The notes under the pieces were generated by a model, which was not told the DNA's origin, searched no databases, and saw only the letters and a program-made list of their open reading frames with translations. From a virus: a DNA stretch of 20,342 nt. A program made the position numbers and the translations under genes. This document shows, one piece after another, positions 5,456 to 17,400 of this stretch; position 1 is the stretch's first letter, and each line of letters begins with the position of its first letter. The stretch spans positions 1-20,342 of the IMG/VR virus record IMGVR_UViG_3300010354_000884. One strand, given 5' to 3'.

Positions 5456-8400
5456 ATGATAGAAAAAAGAATTAAGTTTCAGAACATCGTTCAGAATCAA
5501 CTTCCTTCTTATGTGAGGGAAGAATTTCCTTTAATAGCAGAATTTTTAAAACAATACTATCTTGCTCAAGAATTTCAAGGAGCTCCAGTTGATCTTATTC
5601 AAAATATTGATAAGTATATAAAATTAGATGAGACAGCTAATTTAGTAGAAAGTGTAATATTAAAAACTAATCTGGATTATCTGGATACAACAATTGAAGT
5701 TGATTTAATTCAATCACCATCAGGAACTAATGGATTTCCAGATTCTTATGGACTATTAAAAATTAATGATGAAATAATTACATATACGGGAAAAACAACT
5801 AACACCTTTACTGGTTGTATAAGAGGTTTTTGTGGCATAACAGATTATGTTTCCGAAACTAATCCTGAACAGTTAACATTTTCATCATCAAATGCCGAAC
5901 TTCATAGTGGAAGTTTATATAATGTAAACAACGAACTTGTAACAAAAGGTGCAGAGATTAAGAACCTTAGTGTTCTTTTCTTAAAAGAATTTTTAAAGAA
6001 GACAAAACATCAATTTTTACCAGGATTCGATAATAGAAATCTAGCAAAAAACTTAGATCAAAGCCTTTTTATTAAGCAGTCAAAGGATTTTTATGCGAGT
6101 AAAGGAACTGATCGTTCCTTTGAAATTTTATTTAAAGCTTTATATAACGAAAATGTTGAAGTTGTAAGACCAAGCGAATATTTGCTCACACCATCTAATG
6201 CAAACTATAGAGTAACAAATGATCTTGTTGTAGAAAGTATTTCTGGTGACCCAACTCAATTAGAGAATTCCTTCATATTCCAGGATGAGTATGGTTCTTT
6301 ATTTTCTAAAGCATACGCTCCAATAACTAATATTCAAAAAATAGATTCTGGTGTAGGAAAAACGTTCTATAAACTTAGTTATGATGCGGGATATAATAGA
6401 GATATTATTGTTGATGGTTCATTATATGGTGGATTTAAAGTACATCCAAAGACAAAACTAATTAGTAGAGTGTCTGCTGGTGCAACTGTACTTGATGTTG
6501 ATTCCACAGTTGGATTTGGAACTTTTGGAGAACTTTTTGTAACATATAACGATACTACAACTGGTATAGTTTCATACACATCAAAAACATTAACACAGTT
6601 TTATGGGTGCTCTGGAATAACGGGAATTATTCCAGATGCGTCTGAAGTTGGAATAAACACATATGCTTATGGTAAGTATTATACGTTTGAGAACGTAGGA
6701 ACTGCACTGACTGTCAGAACAGAAAATATCGTAACTCTCAGAATTAATTCAGTTCTTTCCGACTTAGAATATGATAAAAACTCTTACTATTATACACCAA
6801 AAGACACAGTAATAATAAAGACCCTTGGTTCTTCAGCTAAAGATTTCCTATCAAGAAATTGGTTTTATAATGTTTCATCTACTCATGAAGTTGAAAAAAA
6901 TGGATTGGTTCTTCTCAACACCTCAAATAATACTTATAGCATAACTTTAAAATCTGAACATTATTTCCGAGAGGGAGATATTATATCAATTATTGAAGGA
7001 AAAGTAGAAAGAGAGACTGCAGTAATTAGTGCAGTAACTTCCAAAAAATCTTTCCGCGCAACTCTTGGCAGTAGATTTTCATTATCTCTAACCGAAGACT
7101 ATAAAGTTAAAAGAAAAATTATAAAGGCTCAATCAAATACATTTAATCTCGACAAATATTCTGCTAACGTTCAGAATGTTTATACAAGTTCTTCTGAAAC
7201 TGGAGATAAAGCTAAAAAGATTTTAGTTTCTTCACCATCTTTACCATATTATAATTCTCAACCAACTGATGTAACTGATAGATCGGTTACATTTTCTGGA
7301 ACATTTACTTCAAATAGTAACGGAACTGAATTTACAATAAACAATCACAATTTCTATACTGGAGATGCAGTTTACTACGTCCCAGAAAAAATAAACAACC
7401 AGTATACAAATCTCTCTGGAATTAGTAGCACGGGAGTTGTTGTAAATTCTAGCATATTTAATGATGATAATTTTGTTGTTACTGGAATTGTTAATGGAGA
7501 AGAAGTTTCAAATAGAATTCCTACAAATGAAAAATTATATTTTGTTAAAAAAATTAACGGGAACAAAATAAAACTTGCTAGAAGTAGAGATGATATTTTT
7601 AACTCCAAATTTATAGATATTGGTTCAAACAAAACTGTAACTAATAATAAATTCGTTCCTTATGATTTTAGATTAAAAACTTTAGAACCACAAAAAATTC
7701 TAAGAGAAGTATCAGAACCATCAGTTGATGGCAAGTTCTATGAAACAGAACCTGGACTTAATGGAATCTTAGTAAATGGAGTTGAAGTTCTTAACTACAA
7801 ATCAACTGAGCAAATTAGATATGGCAGAATAGAGGAAATTGAAGTTGTATCGCCAGGAACAGATTATGACGTAATAACTCCACCTCTAATTAATATTGTT
7901 GATAGTGTAGGAACAGGTGCTACAGGATACGTCGCTGTTTCTGGTTCACTAGACCAAATAAGAATTATAGATCCAGGATTTGATTATCAAGAAACTCCAA
8001 AAGTTAATATTTCTGGAGGAAATGGTTCTGGTGCTGTCGTAGCAGTAAATATGAAGTTAGTTGAGCATTCAGCGACTTTCTTCTCGGATGCTGGTTCTGC
8101 TAAAGTTTCTATAGGATCCTCTTCATCTACAATTGGATTTGGAACTGCTCATAGATTTAGAAATGCTGAGCAGGTAATTTATATTACCAACAATCAAACT
8201 GAAATTGGTGGTATTGTAGATAGAGCAACGTACTTTGTATCAGTTATCGATCCATTAACAGTAAAGTTGCATCAAAATCAACCTGATGCAATTTCTGGAA
8301 TAAACACGGTAACTTTATCTTCTTTTGGTGTAGGAAAACATGAATTAAAATCATATAATAACAAGTCAGTAATAGAATCTATTAATGTTATTGATAGTGG

Positions 8401-11400
8401 GTCTGGTTATCAAAACAAACAAAGAACAACAAATTCAACTTCGGGAGTTAGCACCTCTCTTGGGCAGTTAACAATTCAAAATCATGGTTATAATTCTGGA
8501 GAAATAATCAGATATGTTGGAGTTTTAACTACATCAGATACTCCTATTGGGGGAATTACTACTAATACTGATTACTATGTCACCAAAGTTGATGAAAATA
8601 ATATTAAATTATCTTCAGTTGGTGTGGGAACAACCAATAGTGATTTCTATTATCAAACAAAACAATATGTAGATTTAACTTCTAAAGGAAGTGGAATACA
8701 TCTGTTTAATTATCAACCAATTACAGTTAGTGTTTCTGGAGCAGCACAAGTTTCTGCAACTATCCAACCAATTTTTAGAGGAGGTATAGACTCAGTTCAT
8801 TTGGTTAATAAAGGTGTTGGGTATGGTTCGTCAGAAGTTATTAATCTGAATAGACAACCACAAATAACTTTAAGAAGTGGTAAAAATGCTCAACTATATC
8901 CAGTTATAAACGATGGAAAAATAGTTGAAGTTTTAGTTGTAAATCAAGGAGTTCTATATAATTCCCCACCTAATTTAATCATAGTTGGTGATGGAGTCGG
9001 TGCAGTAGTAACCCCAGTAATGAATGGTTCAGTACTACAGTCCGTAAAAGTAATTGAAAGTGGTATTGGTTATACCCAATCTGCCACTTCAATAAGAGTC
9101 GCTTTTTCTGGAAATGGTGCTTCTTTTAAAGCAAATATACAAACTTGGAGAGTGAATCTTTTCCAGAAATATTTTAATACTTTTACTGATGATGATGGTA
9201 TTATTTGTGAGGGAATTAATAAAAAGTTTGGACTACAATATTCTCATTTATATGCTCCAAGAAAACTTAGAGAATCTCTTTATTCAACTGATCAGAATGG
9301 ACAGACTCTGTACGGACAAAAAGATCTTCCTTTTGTTAATGGAAAAGAATCAACCCCAATAAATCACTCACCAATAATTGGTTGGGCTTATGATGGTCAT
9401 CCAATTTATGGTCCATATGGTTACGTAAGTAAGTCTGGTGGAATTATTGCACAAATGAAATCTGCTTATGTAGAAGAAGCAGATAAAAAAGAAAACAGAC
9501 CACCAATTGGAGATGGTGAGGGACAATTCCCAGCTGGATTCTTTGTCGAAGATTTTACCTTTAAGAAATCAACTGACGAAACTGTACTCGATGAAAATAA
9601 TGGAAGATTCTGTGTAACACCAGAATTTCCAAAAGGAACTTATGCATATTTTGCAACTCTTAACACCTTATCTGTTGATGCAGCTCCACCATTCTTAAAC
9701 TATAAGAGACCTACTTTCCCATATTTGATTGGTAATAGTTTTAGAGGAATTCCCAATAAATTCAATTATAGATATGACTCAAACCAAGATGATTTTGATT
9801 TAAATACGACAGATTGGTTTAGAAACACTGATCCTTACAATTTACTTAATGGTAATGTCAATTATGATTATGTTTCAATACCAAACAAATTAAATCAAAC
9901 AATTGATATAACAGCAGTTTCTCCCGGATTCGTAGATAATGTTGGTATTGTAACTGGAGGTAACAATTACAAAATCGGTGATAATATAGTTTTTGATAAT
10001 TCTGGTACAGAAGGTGATGGTGCAGTAGCAAAAGTAACAAGAATTCTTGGAAAATCTGTCAATAGTGTAAGTGTTGCTACTAGTTCAATATTTAATGTAA
10101 GCATCGTTCCTTTTGATAATAGAGGAACATATAATGTTATTTGCGATAATCCACATAAATTCCAGAAATTTGACACTGTTAATATCACTGGATTGTCAAC
10201 ATCTTCTGCAAAAATTGAAGGTTCATATCAAATTGGTATTGGATCTACTGCAGTATTTTCAGTGGTAGGTCTCGGCACAACTTCACCAGGTATTGCAACA
10301 GTTGGTGCAACTGGAATTGTAACTTACTTTAGTGTTTCTGGAAGATTTGAAAATGTAAGGGAAAATGATATCCTTGGTATAGGAACAGAAAGAGTAAAAG
10401 TATTAAATATTGAACCAAGGCAATCAAGAATAAGAGTTTTACGAGCAGTTGATGGAACTGTTGGTGCATCTCATTCTGTAACTACAGTGTTGTACAAAGA
10501 TCCAAGAACATTTACCATAAATGTTGGATATAGTACAAATTATGATTATCTAGAAAATCGTGAAATATATTTCAATCCAGTAGAGTCTGTTGGACTTGGA
10601 ACCATTAGTGGTGTTGGTATTGGAACTACAATTTTCCTAGCAAATCCAGGTGCTGGAATAACTGCGATCTTCATTCCAACAAAGTCAATTTATATTAAGA
10701 ATCATAATTTAAATACTGGCGATCAACTTACATATTCTCCAAATGGAGGAAGTGGAATAGTAGCTCAATCTTCAGTAGGAACTGCACTAACTTTTTCTAA
10801 CCAACAGAAATTATTTGTTGCAAAAATAAGTGAAGACTTAATTGGACTAGCAACAGTTAGAGTTGGTTTAGGAACTACTGGAACTTTTGTAGGAATTGCT
10901 AGCACATGCAGATCTTCAACAACTCTATTCTTTACAGGAATTGGTACTGGTGTTTATCATAGCTTTAAAACTGATTATCCAGTAATAACGGGAGAAGTTG
11001 GTAGAAATATTGTCACAGTTTCAACTGCACAAACTCATGGTCTTTTAACGGGTCATAGTGTTTTTGTTGATGTCAATCCATCTATGGCATCAACATTCAC
11101 AATAACATATAATGATTATAATAGAAAAGTTTTATTCAATCCACAAACTTTTATTTCTTCAGGTGTTAATACTTCAACAAGTGCTATATCAATCTTAAAT
11201 CATGGATTTAAGACAGGACAAAAAGTTTTACACACTTCAGCAAGTCCTGCTGGTGGATTAAGTGATCAAAAAGAGTATTTTGTTGTCAAAGTAGATAATA
11301 ACAATTTTAAACTGTCAGATACTTATTATGATTCGGTTCAATTAAAACCAACAATCGTTGGAATTTCTAGCGTTTCTAATGGAACTCTTTCTCTAATTAA

Positions 11401-14400
11401 TCCACCAATAGAAGTTTATAGAAATTCTACAGTTGATTTTAACCTATCAAGTTCATCACTATCTTATATCAATCAAAGCACAAATTATCCAGCGTTTGAA
11501 TTAAATTTCTACTTAGATGAGAATTTTACAAATAAGTATGATAAGAACAAAGAAAGTTCTACTTTTGAGGTCAGAAGAAGTGGAACTGTAGGTGTTGATA
11601 CTAATGCCAAAGTCACATTAACTATAAATGAAAAAACTCCATCGGTTCTTTACTACAAATTAGAGCCATTATCAGACTCTCCTCAAGTAAAGCAAGAGGT
11701 AAACGTTGATAATGAAGTTTTATCAAATAATAGAATAGTTCCTAAGTTCAGTGTATATAATGGAAAGCATACTATAACTGTTGCTTCAACTAATACATTC
11801 ACATATACTATTAGTAAGGATCCAGAGAAAAGTTCTTATATATCAACAACTTCTTCAGCTATTCTTAAGTATGAAACAGATTGTGTAAATGCATATGGCT
11901 CAATAAGTAATATTGAAATAGAAAATGGTGGAAAGAATTACTATTCAGTACCAGGAATATCCACAATCAATAGTGGAATAGGTTCTGGGGCTATATTGGA
12001 AGTTTCTAGCAACTCTGTTGGTAAAATTAAAAACTTAAAAATTAAAAATATTGGATTTGATTTTCCTGCAGATAGAACTTTAAGACCAAGCACTGCTTTA
12101 CCAAAGATTATAAAAATAACTCCACTAGCATCTTTTGAATCTATCGGAGTTACTTCATTTGGTAGAGGATACACTTATGCACCAAAACTTTTGGTTTTTG
12201 ACGGAAAAACTAAAGATTTGATTAGAGACGTAGATTTGAAATATACTCTTGGTAACAATCAAGTTTCTATACTTAAAAATGTTTATGGCGTTAATAATGT
12301 AACACCAAACATACTCCCAATTCAGAATTCAAATGGAGTTGGAATTAGTACTATTCAATATAATTCAACAACTAAAGAAGTAGTTGTAACACTTGCAGTC
12401 GGATTTAGTACAGCGGACTCTTTCCCATTCGTTGTTGGTGATAAAGTTATGATTGAAAACACCAGTGTTGGTGTTGGAACTACTGGAAAAGGATTCAATT
12501 CTGAAGACTACAATTATCAACTATTCACTTTAACATCAGTTGATGAAAATAGAGGTGGTATTGGTTCAGTTTCATATAGTCTAAATGGAATAATTGGTAA
12601 TGGGGAAATAGTTGGCAAATTTAATCCAGCAAAGTCTTCTGGAAGAATTATTCCACAGAAACACTTCCCAACATTCAATCCAGTATTGAAAACGAGCAAT
12701 TACTCAGTTGGAGAAACTGTAAAGTCAACAACTTCATCTTTCTCAGGAAAAGTTGAAAGTTGGGATCCAAAAAATACTATTCTTAAAGTTTCATCAAAAG
12801 ATAATTTTGTTCCAGGAGAAGTTTTGGAAGGAACTTCCTCCAGAACACAAGGAATAGGTTCTTCAGTTTCAACTTTTGCATCATCTATAAACTGTAATGC
12901 ATCTTCTAAAGTGTTTGGTGGATGGCAAAGTAATTCTGGAGTTCTTAATAATAATTTACAAAGAATTCAAGATAGTTTTTACTATCAAAATTTCTCATAC
13001 TCTTTAAAATCAAAAGTAGATTATGACACTTGGAATGAGGTAGTAGGATCACTAAACCACACTCTTGGGTTTAGAAAGTTCTCTGACTACCAAATGGAAT
13101 CTCGTCCAAGCAATTCGGGTTCTGTTGGATTATCTACTGATGTTGGATACTTTGAAGTAATTAGTGATTTGGTTGGATTTGCTAACCTAAATTGTGTTTA
13201 TGATTTTGATCTTGTTAGAGAAAATTCAATTGATGTAAACAACAAACTAGTTTCCGATGAAATTGTATTTGCAAACAGAATTTTAACGGATTATGAGGAA
13301 TCAATCGGAAATAGAGTTCTTTCAATTGACAATTTAGGACCTCAATTTAATAGCAATCCAAGAGCAACAGCTTTTAGTATTGTTAATACATTTAAACTTT
13401 CAGATATTAGAGCACAAAAGTACATAACTTTTGTCACTGATAAGAGATTTGCTGCTCAAAGACAATTAATGTTGGTTGATTTGATTCATGATGGTTCATT
13501 TGCGTACATCAATCAATATGGAAGAGTTGAAACCCAATATGATCAAGGTTCTTTTGATTTCTCAATTTCCGGTAATGAAGGTCAACTTTTATTCTATCCA
13601 GTAAAATCTGCGGTTAATGATTACAATATCACTTGCCTGTCATATAACCTAGATGATAACTTACTAAGCACGGGTTCAACTTCTATTGGTGATGTTGCAA
13701 TAATTGATACCGATAGTCTTTCACTATCCTCTGGAATAACAACAACAATTGTTTCCATAGCAAACACATATAGTTCACTTAAAGTACTTGTTCAAATTAC
13801 TCCAGATATTAACTATCAAGAATTTGAATTTGAGGAACTTAATATCGTTCATGATGGAACAAATATTGAATTGTTAGAGTATGGTCAACTAACAACTATT
13901 CCTACAGCGTTTGCTGCTCCTGGATTAGGAACTTACTATCCATATTACAGTGGTTCAAAGTTAAATGTTGACTTTATTCCAAATGCTGGTGTTGGTATTG
14001 GTACAACGGGTGCGATTAATACAATTTTAGTTGGATTAGCTAATTCCTCTTATAGTGGAATTGGCACAATTAATATGAAACATGCCAGAATTGAAGCTAG
14101 AACAACCACGATACCATCTTCAGGTTCTCCAGGAATACACACTATTGCTCAATATGAAAATGAATATGATGCAGCTTATTTTGTAGTACAAATAGCAGAT
14201 ACTACAAATAATAACTACCAGATATCTGAAGTAATAGTCGTTGATGATTTCATAGCATCATCTGGTACTGGAGATACTTATGATACAGAGTTTGGAATTG
14301 TACAAACATCTTCCGGATTAGGTACAATTGGTTCAAGAGTTTCTGCTGGAGGAACTGTAGAACTTCTCTTCACTCCAAATCCAAGTATTAACACTCAAGT

Positions 14401-17400
14401 CAAAGTGTATATGAATGCACTTAGACATGAGGATGAAAGTAGAGATGAAATTGATTTCAATAATGGAACAATAGAGACTTTCTATAGTGATTACACTGGA
14501 ACTGAAAGAGATATCAAGAGATCTTTCCAACTAAATCATAAAAATTATCCAATATTTGAAAGATATTTTGTCGGAAGTGCTACTACCATCGTAAGTGTTT
14601 CTGAGGATACTATTATTATTCCTAATCACTTCTTTGTAAGTGGAGAAAACGTTGTATATCACTGTGCAGGTGCAGGAACAACACAAGCTATTGGAATTGC
14701 AACTACTTCATTATCAGGTGTTGGTTCAACAGATAGATTAACTCCAGGTATTACAACAAGTCTTTATGTAGTTAAAGTTGACAATAACAAGATTAAACTT
14801 GCATCAAGTGCAGAAAAGGCACTTAAAGTTGTTCCAGAAACTTTAGATATTACTAGTGTTGGTATTGGAACTTCTCACAGATTTGTTTCTACGAATCAAA
14901 ATCCAAAAGTTATTATATCATTAGATAACATCATCCAATCACCTATAACAAAAACTGACATAACTACAACTCTTGCAGAACCAGTTCTTGTAACTGATGA
15001 TACTGTTAAATTTAGTGGCATTACATCTTTCTTTGGTTCCGATTTAATAAAGATAAACAACGAAATTTTAAAAATAGAAGGTGTTGGTATCGGAAGCACT
15101 AATATAATTAGAGTTCGTAGAAGTTGGTTAGGCACATCTGTGGCAGGACACTCCACAGGGTCTACTGTGACTAAAGTTGTTGGAAATTATAATATTTTAG
15201 ACAATACCTTAACATTCAGTGAAGCTCCATATGGCAACACCCCATTAGGAACAAGCACAAATCCACCAGATGAAAGGGATTGGATTGGAATATCAACATC
15301 ATCTTACTTCTCTGGAAGAGCTTTCCTTCGTTCTGGAATTAAAAATACTGTTAATGAAACATATACTCAAAATTATGTTTTTGATGATATATCTTCTGGT
15401 TTTGATGGAACAAACAGTCTATTTACATTAACTTCTGAAGGTTCAAATGTTAGTGGAATAACAACCAATACAGTTATTCTTATTAATGATGTTTTCCAAG
15501 GAAGAGGTGCTGCATTTGACTATTCTATTTCAGAAAGTGCAGGAATTTCTTCTATAACTTTTGTTGGTTCTGGAATATCCGTTACCTCAGATATCAATAC
15601 TTCAAACCGTCCAATTGGTGGAGTTATTCTGTCAGTTGGTTCCACGGAAGGATTTGGATATCAACCACTCATTTCTGCAGGTGGAACTTCTATAGTTTCC
15701 TCTGCTGGAACTATTCAATCAATTAGTATTGGAAATAGTGGTTCTGGATATAGGGCAGAATCATCTTATGAAATTCTCACAGATGTTTCTTCAGCAGTTG
15801 GTGTTGGATCTACGGAAATATATCTAGAAAATCAAAATAGTGTATTTAATTTACTCAATTTACTGAATACTGGAAACAACTGTAGTATTGGACTAGGAAC
15901 TTTTGGAATTCAAACTCCAATAGTTTCAGTTGCTTCAACCTTTGTTCGTATTGGTATTGGAAGCACAACACCATATGCAATTCCAGCAGGAACACAAGTT
16001 AGTGTAAAAATACAAAATCCTCAAATTGGAATTGTTAATGTAAGTGTTGCAAATAGTTCAGTTGGTATTGTGACAACAACTCATGTTGGATTTGCTACTA
16101 TTATTTCTGGAAGAATTTCTACATCTGTTACTATAACAAATGCTGGTTCTGGATATACATCTACAAATGCACCTCTTGTTATTATTGATGATCCAGACTC
16201 TTATACAAATATTCCTTTAATTTACAGTTCTTCTTCTGCTGGTGTTGGAACCGGTGCAAAAATTGATATTGTAGTTGGGCAAGGTTCGAGTGTAGTTGAC
16301 TTTGAAATTACCAATACTGGTTATGGATTTAAAAACGGTGATGTTTTGACAATTCCTATTGGTGGATTAGCAGGAATACAAACAACATCAAACTTTAAAG
16401 AATTCCAAGTTACTGTCCAAAGAATATTTACAGATGAATTTACAGGATGGTCGCTAGGTGAACTTGAAATATTTGACAATTTTGAAGACTTATTTGACGG
16501 CGAAACTAAGGCATTCCAATTGAAGAAAGATGGAGTAGTTAAGTCTATAGTAGCTGGAAAGGGTTCAAATATTGACGTTCAGGATGTTCTTCTTGTATTT
16601 GTTAATGATATATTACAAGTTCCTGGTAAGGGATATGTATTTACTGGTGGAAGTGTTATAACGTTTACCGAAGCACCAAAAGTTGGTGATACTTCTAAAG
16701 TTATTTTCTATAAAGGAACTGGAAGTGTTGACGTTGTTTCTAGAGAAATAATAGAAACTGTAAAACCTGGAGATGAGTTGACAATTGGGTATGATTCATC
16801 CATAGGTCAGCAACCATATTTACAAGAAGATGAGAGAACAGTTTCTGCAGTAACTTCTACAGATTCTGTTGATACACTTCCATACTTTGGTCCAGGAAAT
16901 GTTAATGATGAGAATTTACTAAGACCTGTTGTTTGGTGTAGACAAACTGAAGATAAAGTTATTAATGGTAAAGAAATTGGAAAGGATAGGGAATTATACG
17001 AACCAACCATCAATCCATTTGGATATATCATTAAGTCGGTTGGTATTGGATCAACGATTGTATATGTTGATAGTGTAAGACCATTCTTCAATCCACAAAA
17101 TGAGAGTGCGGTCTCTATTACTTTCCAAAACAGTGTAAGAATCATATCTCAAGATTCTAAGATAGCAGCTGCTGCCACCGCAGTAGTTTCTGCTGCTGGA
17201 ACCATATCATCAATTATTATCAATAATGGTGGAAATGGATATACTTCATCGCCAACTGTAAGTATTGGCAATACCTTACAGTCTGTTGGTCTTGGAACGA
17301 CAGCAATTGCAATTTCTTCAGTAACTTCTGGTGTAGTCACTAGCATCACGTTAACTAATTCTGGAACTGGTTATAATCAATCTAATCCACCCAAAGTTCT

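Noticed and set aside
5437-5456. Late promoter between gp6 and the giant gene
   Set aside because: The 18-base gap has TTAATAAGAG but no ATAAATA octamer, so read-through from gp25 is more likely.
16807-17349. Minus-strand open frames of 112 and 66 residues opposite the giant gene
   Set aside because: Low-stop antisense frames arise from the biased Gly/Thr/Ser/Val codons of the giant gene; there is no ribosome site or motif.
7331-17373. CRISPR array or tandem DNA repeats in the giant gene
   Set aside because: Repeats are protein-level, diverged and irregularly spaced; there is no constant repeat with unique spacers.
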